From Piscinibacter sp943370595 (lineage in GTDB: Bacteria; Pseudomonadota; Gammaproteobacteria; Burkholderiales; Burkholderiaceae_C), in assembly GCA_943370595.1 (NCBI GenBank), contig CALRRO020000003.1, forward strand, positions 310,001-374,000: a stretch of 64,000 nt of DNA, in the 5' to 3' direction. Positions within the stretch are counted from its first letter, which is position 1, and each line of letters begins with the position of its first letter. The position numbers and the translations under genes were made by a program. A model generated the notes under the pieces. The model saw nothing but the letters and a program-made list of their open reading frames with translations. It searched no databases and was not told the origin of the DNA. Below are positions 8,471 to 15,923 of the stretch, piece after piece.

Positions 8471-9454
8471 ATGGCCGTCGGGTCTGCGCCGATCCCGTCC
8501 GAAGCGGCGATTGCCTGCGGCAACTGCCGCGAGCCGATGCAGCGCCTCTTGCTCGCCGGCCATTACGGCCGCCGCGTCGAGATCGACCTGTGCAGCCACT
8601 GCCACCTGGTCTGGTTCGACCAGACCGAGACGGCGCGCCTGAGCGGCCCGGCGCTGCTCGACCTGGTCGGCGCGATGGCCGGCGCGCAGAGCCTGCCCCA
8701 CCGCACGCTGGACCCGAAGGCCGGTTGCGCGCGTTGTGGCGCGGCCCTGAAGACCGTCCACAACCGCTCGCGCTGGGGCCAGTCGATCCAGCTCGAGTGC
8801 CGTGCCGGCCATGGCGCCTACCAGAGCTTCGCGCAGTTCCTGCAGGAGAAGGGGTTGTGGCGGCCGATGTCGCGCATCGACCGCGCGAGGCTGGTCGAGA
8901 AGCAGGGGCGCATCGACTGCGTCAACTGCGGTGCCGCGCTCGGCAAGGACGACGAGGCCTGCCCGTACTGTGCGTCGGTGCCCGGCCTGCTCGACGTGGC
9001 CCGGCTGGCGCGGGCGCTCGACCCGGAAGGGGCGATCGAGGTGCAAGCGGTGCACCGCGACACGGCACGCACCCAGGCGCTGCAATGCGGTGCCTGCGGC
9101 GCGGCGCTGCCGCCGGGGCAATCGGTCGACTGTTCGCAGTGCGGCGCCACGCTGGCCGTCAGCCGCCTCGCCGAGGCGCACGAACGTGTGGCCACGCTGG
9201 GCCCGGCGCTGCGTGCGCATGCAGCGAAACCGGCGCCCGAGGTGGTCAAGCGGCGGCTCGAAGCACTGGATGCCGATCTGCCGCGCCGGCGCGAGTTCGC
9301 CGCGAAGATGGAAGCGGAGGCTTCACAGCGCCGAGGCCACGGTCACTTCGGGAGCGAGTTCGACTGGAGCAATCTGTTCGGTTCGGGCACCAACCCCCTG
9401 CGCGCCGTGCTGATCGCCCTGGCGATCTGGTTCGTCTGGTACTTCTGGGGCTGA
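8471..9454 (+). CDS. Multi-zinc-ribbon protein with a C-terminal membrane anchor
   Basis: Unnamed protein of 327 residues. Paired cysteines occur as C16-x2-C19 with C41-x2-C44, then CARCGAAL, CVNCGAALGKDDEACPYC and CGACGAALPPGQSVDCSQC, so up to four small zinc-binding modules are strung together. Residues about 225-285 are charged and probably helical, and the last 20 residues (AVLIALAIWFVWYFWG) form a single hydrophobic segment, predicting a tail-anchored protein with the zinc modules in the cytoplasm. The start ATG 8471 is 13 nt after lipA, so it is likely in the same transcript. Function unknown. Confidence 0.75.
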   Translation: MAVGSAPIPSEAAIACGNCREPMQRLLLAGHYGRRVEIDLCSHCHLVWFDQTETARLSGPALLDLVGAMAGAQSLPHRTLDPKAGCARCGAALKTVHNRSRWGQSIQLECRAGHGAYQSFAQFLQEKGLWRPMSRIDRARLVEKQGRIDCVNCGAALGKDDEACPYCASVPGLLDVARLARALDPEGAIEVQAVHRDTARTQALQCGACGAALPPGQSVDCSQCGATLAVSRLAEAHERVATLGPALRAHAAKPAPEVVKRRLEALDADLPRRREFAAKMEAEASQRRGHGHFGSEFDWSNLFGSGTNPLRAVLIALAIWFVWYFWG

Positions 9455-9472
9455 GCCCGGACGCACGAGCGC

Positions 9473-9982
9473 TCAGCCTTCGGCGATCAGCTGCTCGATC
9501 AGCCCGTGCAGCTGCGCGAAGTCGGGCTCGCCGACGAAGCGCCGCACGATGCGGCCGCGCTTGTCGACCAGCAGCGTGGTCGGCGTGCCCTTGATCTCGC
9601 CGAAGCTGCGGGCGATCTCGCCGGTGTTGTCGATCGCCACGCCGAACGGCAACTGGCGTGTCTGCGCGTAGTGCACCACCGAGGCTGGCGGGTCGTAGCT
9701 CATGGCCACCGCCAGCGTATCGAAGCCGCGCGCCTTGAAGCGCTCGTGCGTCTCGATGAGGCGCGGCATCTCCTTGATGCACACCGCACAGGTCGTGGCC
9801 CAGAAGTTGACCAGCGTGACGCGACCCGCCCACTGCGTCGTCGAGGCGACCTTGCCGTCGAGCAGCGTATAACCCACGCTGGGCAGCGGCTGGGCGGGGC
9901 CGGGCCGCTCGAAGCTCAGGTACGCGCCTGCACCGATTGCCAGGGCAAGCAGTGCAAGCGCAAGATGGCGGCTGGTTTTCAT
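9473..9982 (-). CDS. TlpA-like thioredoxin-fold disulfide reductase
   Basis: Periplasmic membrane-anchored redox protein of 169 residues. Residues 7-23 form one hydrophobic segment (signal anchor), followed by a TlpA/ResA-type fold: VTLVNFWATTCAVC with the redox pair C65/C68, KEMPRL after it, and the cis-proline loop GTPTTLLVD. Members reduce disulfides in apocytochromes or copper proteins; the partner here cannot be told. ATG 9982 is used rather than the longer frame to 10057, which would overlap the divergent gene. The start lies only 13 bp from that gene's start. Confidence 0.88.
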   Translation of the reverse strand: MKTSRHLALALLALAIGAGAYLSFERPGPAQPLPSVGYTLLDGKVASTTQWAGRVTLVNFWATTCAVCIKEMPRLIETHERFKARGFDTLAVAMSYDPPASVVHYAQTRQLPFGVAIDNTGEIARSFGEIKGTPTTLLVDKRGRIVRRFVGEPDFAQLHGLIEQLIAEG

Positions 9983-9995
9983 CACGGAGCAGGGC

Positions 9996-10685
9996 ATGCA
10001 GCGAAGGCAGTTTACGGCAGGGCTGGTGGTGGGCTCGGGTCTGTACGGAATGACCACCGGTGCTCAGGCGTTCGACCTCAGCGAGACCGATGCCGCCTCG
10101 GGCGTTCGCGCTGCGCTCGAGAAGGGCGCCGTGTCGGCGGTGAGCCTGCTCGGCCGCAGTGGCGGCTTCCTGGGCAATCCGAAGGTGCAGATCCCGCTGC
10201 CGGGCTTCCTCGAGGACGCCGCCAAGCTTCTCAAGATGACTGGCCAGCAGAAGCGCGTCGACGAACTGATCACCGCGATGAACCGCGCCGCCGAGGCCGC
10301 CGTGCCGGAGGCCAAGCCGCTGCTGATCAACGCGGTGAAGTCGATGAGCGTGGAGGATGCCCGCAAGGTGCTGACCGGCGGCGACAACTCGGTGACCCAG
10401 TTCTTCGCCGGCAAGACGCGCGAGCCGCTGGCCGAGAAGTTCCTGCCCATTGTGACCAAGGCGACCGAGAAGGTGTCGCTGGCCGACAAGTACAACGCCG
10501 TGGCCGGCAAGGCCATGGGCCTCGGCCTCGTCAAGAAGGAAGAGGCCAACGTGCAGCAGTACGTGACCGGCAAGGCGCTCGACGGCCTGTTCCTGATGAT
10601 CGGCGAGGAAGAGAAGAAGATCCGCCAGAACCCTGCCGCCGCCGGCAGCGCAATCCTGAAGAAGGTGTTCGGCTCGCTGAAGTGA
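9996..10685 (+). CDS. DUF4197 domain protein with an export signal
   Basis: The 229-residue product starts MQRRQFTAGLVVGSG, a twin-arginine-like leader, and residues 25-229 match DUF4197: the SETDAASGVRAALEKGA opening, PLPGFLEDAAKLLK, and a C-terminal helix ending ILKKVFGSLK. DUF4197 proteins are alpha-helical periplasmic or lipid-associated proteins of unknown function. GGAGCAGGGC precedes the ATG at good spacing. Divergent to the TlpA-like gene, with almost no space between, so promoters of each must lie in the other's coding start. Confidence 0.85.
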   Translation: MQRRQFTAGLVVGSGLYGMTTGAQAFDLSETDAASGVRAALEKGAVSAVSLLGRSGGFLGNPKVQIPLPGFLEDAAKLLKMTGQQKRVDELITAMNRAAEAAVPEAKPLLINAVKSMSVEDARKVLTGGDNSVTQFFAGKTREPLAEKFLPIVTKATEKVSLADKYNAVAGKAMGLGLVKKEEANVQQYVTGKALDGLFLMIGEEEKKIRQNPAAAGSAILKKVFGSLK

Positions 10686-10709
10686 GCAAGCCGGGGCGCG
10701 GCGACGGCT

Positions 10710-11873
10710 CTACAGCCCCTTGGACAGCTCGAACATCAGCGCCGAGGGCAGCGAGCTGTCGATCACGTCGCGGCCGACGCGTGCGACGTTGGAGCCGCTG
10801 AAGCCCGACATCTCGAAGGTGTTGCCTTCCTCGATGATCTCGATGAAGACGAAGTCGGGCACCTCGTTGCTGATCTCTTCGCGCAGCACGGCGAACTTCT
10901 CGCCTCGCTGGATCGATTCGATGACGATCGCGTGGGGCAGGCCTTCGCGGCAGAACTCCGTGGCCTCGTCGACCGAGCTGACGAAATCGATGATCAGGCC
11001 CATGTTGCGCAGCGCGTCGCGCACCTGAACGCGCAGGTCGCGCCGAGCCGACACCACCAGCACATGGCTGCCGGCCAGCGGCTTGGAGTTGGACGAGGGT
11101 GCGAAGCCTTCGTCGATCTCCAGCGTGCTGACGCCTTCGATCTCGTCGCCGGCGGTGCGCGGGAACTCGATGGTCAGCGTCGAGTACAGCGCGTCGTCCC
11201 GGCGGTCCAGCGGCAGGCCCATGGTCCAGGCGGTCTGCTCGAGCAGCCGCCAGCTGAGGGACTCCAGCTCGCTCGGATCGGGGGCGCGCTCGGAGCCGTC
11301 GGCAAGGTCCAGTTGGCGGTGGGCGAAGCGGCAGACCAGTTGCGCGTGCTGTGGCCAAGCCTTCACGTCGATGCGGAACTCGATGTTCGAACGGGCGTGC
11401 GCCAGCGTCCAGTCGAGCACGGTGTTGAGCAGGCTGAACAGCAGCGACGCATCGACGATGACTTCCGCCGGCTTCAGTGTCGGGCTGAGCACGATGCCGC
11501 GCGACTGCGTCTCGCGGTGGCGATGCGCCAGCACGCCCTTGAGCGTGTCGGCCAGCTGCAGCCGCTCGTGAGACTGGCGCAGGCGACCCGACGCGAACCG
11601 GGAGATCTGCTGCCCGATCATGCCGGCCTGCCGGGCCTGCTCGACTTCGTCGCGCAGCGAGCGCAGGCCGGCGCGGTCGATCTTGCCGCTGGAGATCAAG
11701 GCGTGGATGCGCTCCAGCGCGGCCGTTAGCGGCGTGGCGGTGGCAGCGCCGATCTCGGAGACCAAGCGGTGCCAGCGCTGCGACACTTCCGAGTCGTCGG
11801 CGACGGGGGCCGGGTGCGTGCGCGCCCCGGGGCTGGCGGATGCGCCATGGCGCTCGACGTCTGACATATCCAT
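10710..11873 (-). CDS. Degenerate sensor kinase-like protein with a C-terminal pseudo-receiver
   Basis: A 387-residue soluble protein without membrane segments. Residues about 30-120 are helical and arranged like a dimerisation region, but no phospho-accepting H-box is evident. Residues 125-250 resemble a GHKL ATPase-like domain (LLFSLLNTVLDWTL) lacking clear G boxes. Residues 270-387 look like a receiver: LAGSHVLVVSARRDLR starts strand 1, yet the acidic pair is weak and the expected acceptor Asp is Glu in AIVIESIQRGEKF. It is therefore probably a non-phosphorylated relative. ATG 11873 is preferred; GGAAGGA lies upstream. Partner unknown. Confidence 0.65.
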   Translation of the reverse strand: MDMSDVERHGASASPGARTHPAPVADDSEVSQRWHRLVSEIGAATATPLTAALERIHALISSGKIDRAGLRSLRDEVEQARQAGMIGQQISRFASGRLRQSHERLQLADTLKGVLAHRHRETQSRGIVLSPTLKPAEVIVDASLLFSLLNTVLDWTLAHARSNIEFRIDVKAWPQHAQLVCRFAHRQLDLADGSERAPDPSELESLSWRLLEQTAWTMGLPLDRRDDALYSTLTIEFPRTAGDEIEGVSTLEIDEGFAPSSNSKPLAGSHVLVVSARRDLRVQVRDALRNMGLIIDFVSSVDEATEFCREGLPHAIVIESIQRGEKFAVLREEISNEVPDFVFIEIIEEGNTFEMSGFSGSNVARVGRDVIDSSLPSALMFELSKGL

Positions 11874-12070
11874 GAACTTCTTGTCCTTCCCTACGACGCC
11901 GCCAGGAACGGCCGTCGGCCGGGCCGATCGGGCGGAGAGCGTGCAGGCGCCGAGATGCTGTCCCCGAGTGTCTCGCCGCAGGCGATGTGAAACCAGATGC
12001 ACGGCCCGCTTTTCCCTCGGACCCGGGGGGTGCAGATGTCACAAGATGTGACGAAGCCCTCGGCCAGGGG

Positions 12071-13336
12071 TCAGAGCACGCCAGCCGACCGCAGTGCGGC
12101 GATCTCTTCTTGGTCGAGGCCCGCCTCTGCCAGCACGGCGTCGGTGTGTTCGCCCAGCAGCGGCGGCGGCCGCCGGTACTGCACCGGCGTGGCCGACAGC
12201 TTCATCGGGCTGGCCACCAGCTTCACCCGCTCGGCCAGCGGGTGCGGCAACTCCACCGTCATCCCGCGGGCCTGGACCTGCGGATTGGCGAACACCTCGG
12301 CCAGATCGTTGATCGGGCCGCAAGGCACCTTCGCCGCTTCGAGGGCAGCGAGCCACTGGGCCTTCGGGTGCCGGCGCATGCGTTCGGCCAGCATCGGCAC
12401 CAGCACCTCGCGGTGGCGCACGCGATCGGCGTTGCGGGCGAAGCGCGGGTCGGCGGCCAGTTCCGGGCAGCCGGCCACCTCGCAGAACTTGACGAACTGG
12501 CCGTCGTTACCGACGGCCAGGATCATGTGGCCGTCGGCCGCTTCGAACACCTGGTACGGCACGATGTTCTGGTGCGCGTTGCCGGCCCGCTTCGGCGCCA
12601 CGCCAGTGGCCAGGTAGTTGGCGCCGAGGTTGGCGAGCATCGCCACCTGGGTATCGAGCAGGGCCATGTCGATCGCCTGGCCCTGGCCGGTGGCGTCGCG
12701 GTGGCGCAGCGCGGCGAGGATGGCCGTGGTCGCGTACATGCCGGTGAACAGGTCGGCCACGGCCACGCCCACCTTCTGCGGGCCGCCACCCGGCGCATCG
12801 TCGGCGATTTCCCGTTGCGACGGCCCGGTCACGCTCATCAGCCCGCCCATGCCCTGCACGGCGTAGTCGTAGCCAGCGCGGTCCCGGTAGGGGCCGGTCT
12901 GGCCGAAGCCGGTGATCGAGCAGTAGACGAGGCGGGGGTTCAGGGCGAGCAGGCGGTCGCTGTCCAGCCCGTAGCGCGCCATGTCGCCCACCTTGAAGTT
13001 CTCGACGAAGACATCGCTGTGCTCGGCCAGCCGCCGGATCAGGTCCTGCCCCTCCGGGCGCGCGATGTCCACGGTCACCGAGCGCTTGTTGCGGTTGGTG
13101 CCCAGGTAGTAGGCCGCTTCGGCGGTGTCGTGGCCATCGCGGTCGCGCAGGAAGGGCGGGCCCCAGCCGCGGGTGTCGTCGCCGCCACTGCCGTTGCGCA
13201 TCGGGCGTTCGATCTTGATCACGTCGGCACCGAGGTCGGCCAGGGTCTGCGTGCACCAGGGGCCGGCCAGGACACGCGACAGGTCGAGCACGCGAACGCC
13301 GGCCAGCGGCAGAGGGGAAGTCGTCGGGGCGCTCAT
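12071..13336 (-). CDS. CaiB/BaiF-type (class III) CoA-transferase
   Basis: Class III CoA-transferase of 421 residues that moves CoA between carboxylic acids through an aspartyl-CoA intermediate. The N-terminal LAGVRVLDLSRVLAGPWC motif, the NRNKRSVTVD strand, SITGFGQTGPY and the GRGQ-like DATGQGQAIDMALLD region are typical. The catalytic Asp is most likely D195 in VAVADLFTGM. The substrate is not predictable; related enzymes act on formate/oxalate, succinate, glutarate or aromatic acids. It stands alone between the sensor-like gene and the divergent lipoprotein gene, so no pathway can be read from the context. Confidence 0.9.
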   Translation of the reverse strand: MSAPTTSPLPLAGVRVLDLSRVLAGPWCTQTLADLGADVIKIERPMRNGSGGDDTRGWGPPFLRDRDGHDTAEAAYYLGTNRNKRSVTVDIARPEGQDLIRRLAEHSDVFVENFKVGDMARYGLDSDRLLALNPRLVYCSITGFGQTGPYRDRAGYDYAVQGMGGLMSVTGPSQREIADDAPGGGPQKVGVAVADLFTGMYATTAILAALRHRDATGQGQAIDMALLDTQVAMLANLGANYLATGVAPKRAGNAHQNIVPYQVFEAADGHMILAVGNDGQFVKFCEVAGCPELAADPRFARNADRVRHREVLVPMLAERMRRHPKAQWLAALEAAKVPCGPINDLAEVFANPQVQARGMTVELPHPLAERVKLVASPMKLSATPVQYRRPPPLLGEHTDAVLAEAGLDQEEIAALRSAGVL

Positions 13337-13377
13337 GCGGGCATTGTCGCGGCAGGCCGGCCGGGATAATCGGTGCC

Positions 13378-13890
13378 ATGAAACGAGCTTTGCCCTGCTT
13401 GGCTGTTGCGCTGTGTGCCTGCTCGCCGACGTTCGACTGGCGCGAGCTGCAGGCCGAAGGCAGTGGTGTCGTGGCCAGCTTTCCCTGCAAGCCGGACCGC
13501 CATGTGCGCACCGTGCCGCTGGCCGGCCAGGCCGTGCGCATGGAGATGCTGGTGTGCAGCGCGGGCGGCGCCACCTTCGGGCTGAGCTTCGTCGACGTGG
13601 GTGAGCCTGCGCGCGTCTCGGCGACCCTGCTCGAGTTGCAGCGGCTGGCCGTCACGAACATCGCCGCCAACAGCCCGGGCAGCACGCCGCTGCAGGTGGC
13701 GGGCATGACCCCCAACCCGGGCGCGGTGCGATTGCGCCTGGAAGGCCGCGGCCCTGATGGCACCGGCGTGTCCGAGCAGGCCGGGTTCTTCGTCAAGGGG
13801 CTGCGTGTCTATCAGGCCACCGTGCTGGGCAAGTCCTGGCCCACGGAGGCGGCCGACACCTTCTTTGCCGGTCTGCGTCTTCCCGCATGA
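13378..13890 (+). CDS. Putative lipoprotein, function unknown
   Basis: Product of 170 residues beginning MKRALPCLAVALCACSPTF, a short signal with a lipobox-like LCAC before C15. The mature part is predicted mostly beta-strand (VVASFPCKPDRHVRTVPL, MEMLVCSAGGATFGLSF) and contains two further cysteines that may pair. No named family was recognised. The stop overlaps the start of the MFS transporter gene in ATGA, so the two are translated together. It is divergent from the CoA-transferase gene with about 40 bp between starts. Confidence 0.75.
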   Translation: MKRALPCLAVALCACSPTFDWRELQAEGSGVVASFPCKPDRHVRTVPLAGQAVRMEMLVCSAGGATFGLSFVDVGEPARVSATLLELQRLAVTNIAANSPGSTPLQVAGMTPNPGAVRLRLEGRGPDGTGVSEQAGFFVKGLRVYQATVLGKSWPTEAADTFFAGLRLPA

Positions 13891-15155
13891 CCGGTCCGCG
13901 GTCGAATGCCGGCGACCTCCGCGGCGACGTGGCGATGCCCGCCCGTCATGCGGTGTGGGTATTCGCCAGCTTCGCGTTCGCGTACTTCTTCTCCGCGCTG
14001 GTGCGCGCTGTCACTGCTACGCTGGCGCCGACGTTCAGTGCCGAGCTCTCGCTCGATGCTGGTGACCTCGGCTTGTTGGCGGGCGCCTACTTTCTTGGAT
14101 TTGCCTCTGTGCAGTTGCCGCTGGGCCAGGCTCTTGACCGCTACGGGCCGCGCAAGGTGTTGCTGGCATTGACGTCGCTGGCGGTTCTCGGGTGTGGCGC
14201 TTTCGCGGTGGCCGAGGCGTTCGCCGCGCTGGCCGTCGCGCGCGGGCTGATCGGCATCGGCCTGGGTGCCTGCCTCATGGCGCCACTGACGGCGTTCCGC
14301 CGCGGCTTCACGCCCGAGGCGCAACTGCGCGCCAACTCATGGATGCTGACGAGCGGCTCGCTGGGCATGGTGGCCTCGACGCTGCCCGTCCAGTGGCTGC
14401 TGCCGCTGCTGGGATGGCGGGGCCTGTTCTGGCTGATTGCGGCCATGCTCGCGCTGGCAATGCTGGCCATCGTCTGGATCGTGCCTCGGGACGAGCCTCC
14501 GTCTGCCGCTGGCACCGTCTCCTCCGGCAGCTACGCCCTGGTGTGGCGCCATCCGACTTTCCTGCGCTTCGCGCCTCTGGCGTTCTTCCACTATGGAGGA
14601 ATGATCGCGGTCCAGACACTGTGGGCCGGCCCGTGGCTGGTGCGCGTCTGCGGCTGGAATGCGGAAGCCGCTGCGGGTGGGTTGTTCGCCATCAACGTGT
14701 GCATGCTGTTCGCCTTCCTGGGGTGGGGCGCCGTCGTGCCGCGGCTGTACCGCAGCGGCTGGAGCGCTGCCCGCCTGGTGCGCTGGGGCGTGCCCGTGAG
14801 CCTGGCATTGCTGGTGCTGGCCCTGCTGCTGGGCGAGCGCGCCACGGCGTGGGTGTGGGCGCTGTTCTGTGTGAGCTGCACGGTGCTGTCGCTGTCGCAG
14901 CCGGCCGTGGGGCAGGCGTTCCCGGCCGCTCTGGCCGGGCGCGCGCTGTCCGCTTACAACCTGGTGATCTTCGCCGGCATCTTCGCGCTGCAGTGGGGGT
15001 TGGGCCTGCTGATCGACGCTGTCGGTCGCAGCGGCGGGTCGACCCTGTCGGCGTTCCGGGCCGCATTTGCGTTGTTCGGCCTGTGCTGTGCCTTGTCATA
15101 TCTGTGGTTTTTGCGGCACGACCCGCCGACCGAAGCGTCCGCGCAAGGGCGATGA
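13887..15155 (+). CDS. Major facilitator superfamily transporter
   Basis: A 422-residue inner-membrane protein with 12 predicted helices. The loop 2-3 signature reads LGQALDRYGPRKVLL, close to the MFS motif A consensus GxLaDrxGrkxxl, and a repeated version occurs in the second half. A short hydrophilic N terminus of about 20 residues precedes helix 1. The substrate is not evident; the family includes nitrate, sugar and drug carriers. ATG 13887 overlaps the lipoprotein stop; this coupling suggests the lipoprotein serves the transporter or the same substrate. Confidence 0.85.
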   Translation: MTGPRSNAGDLRGDVAMPARHAVWVFASFAFAYFFSALVRAVTATLAPTFSAELSLDAGDLGLLAGAYFLGFASVQLPLGQALDRYGPRKVLLALTSLAVLGCGAFAVAEAFAALAVARGLIGIGLGACLMAPLTAFRRGFTPEAQLRANSWMLTSGSLGMVASTLPVQWLLPLLGWRGLFWLIAAMLALAMLAIVWIVPRDEPPSAAGTVSSGSYALVWRHPTFLRFAPLAFFHYGGMIAVQTLWAGPWLVRVCGWNAEAAAGGLFAINVCMLFAFLGWGAVVPRLYRSGWSAARLVRWGVPVSLALLVLALLLGERATAWVWALFCVSCTVLSLSQPAVGQAFPAALAGRALSAYNLVIFAGIFALQWGLGLLIDAVGRSGGSTLSAFRAAFALFGLCCALSYLWFLRHDPPTEASAQGR

Positions 15156-15180
15156 TGGCGGCCCACCCATAATTTCACCC

Positions 15181-15630
15181 ATGCCCGGCTTGCTGATCAT
15201 TGCCCACGCGCCACTCGCGTCATCGCTGAAATCGGTGGCAGGGCACGCGTTCCCGGACTGCGCGTCGCGCCTCGAGGCGCTCGACGTGACCACCGACATG
15301 ACTCCGGAGCAGGTCGAGGCGCAAGCCCGCGACATCCTGTCCCGCATGCCGCGTCCGGAGACCTTGATCTTCACCGACGTGTTCGGCGCCACGCCGTGCA
15401 ATGTCGCGCAGCGCCTGGCCGATGGTGTGCAGGTCAAGGTGGTGGCCGGCGTGAACGTGCCGATGCTGTGGCGTTCGCTTTGCTATGCGGACGAATCACT
15501 CGACGCATTGGTGGCCCGGGCCATGTCCGGCGCGACCCAGGGCGTCATGCAAGTGGCCACCTCCAGGCCGCAGAACCAGACCTTCAAACCGGGCGGAAAT
15601 GATCAGGACCACCGTCACCATCAGCAATAA
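15181..15630 (+). CDS. PTS EIIA component, mannose/fructose family
   Basis: Cytoplasmic phosphocarrier of 149 residues. The phosphorylated histidine is H9 in LLIIAHAPLASSL, and FTDVFGATPCNVAQRL is the second family block. No EIIB, EIIC or EIID gene follows, which is the usual state in betaproteobacteria, where EIIA(Man) with HPr and EI forms a regulatory PTS influencing carbon storage and other processes. The last 32 nt overlap the start of ptsH in another frame. The C-terminal tail (QDHRHHQQ) lies in this overlap. Confidence 0.92.
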   Translation: MPGLLIIAHAPLASSLKSVAGHAFPDCASRLEALDVTTDMTPEQVEAQARDILSRMPRPETLIFTDVFGATPCNVAQRLADGVQVKVVAGVNVPMLWRSLCYADESLDALVARAMSGATQGVMQVATSRPQNQTFKPGGNDQDHRHHQQ

Positions 15631-15868
15631 GCTCGGGCTCCACGCACGGGCATCGGCAAAGCTCACGAAGCTGGCCGGCAGCTTTGCCAGCGATGTCTTC
15701 ATGTCGCGCAACGGGCGCCGCGTGAACGCCAAGAGCATCATGGGCGTCATGATGCTGGCGGCCGGTATCGGCAGCGAGGTCGAGATCGAGACCTCCGGTC
15801 CCGACGAGCAGCAAGCCGTCGAGGCGTTGACGACGTTGATCAACGACAAGTTCGGCGAGGACCAGTGA
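15599..15868 (+). CDS. ptsH: Phosphocarrier protein HPr
   Basis: HPr of 89 residues. H15 in NKLGLHARASAKL is the residue phosphorylated by EI, and S46 in NAKSIMGVMML is the regulatory serine position targeted by HPr kinase/phosphatase where present. It starts within the 3' end of the EIIA gene (32-nt overlap) and is followed after 55 nt by ptsI, giving the order EIIA-HPr-EI common in this order of bacteria. Confidence 0.96.
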   Translation: MIRTTVTISNKLGLHARASAKLTKLAGSFASDVFMSRNGRRVNAKSIMGVMMLAAGIGSEVEIETSGPDEQQAVEALTTLINDKFGEDQ

Positions 15869-15923
15869 CGGGCCTGTAAGAAGTACCGATGGCGGCAAGG
15901 CCCTGACGGGCTAGCATGCCCCC

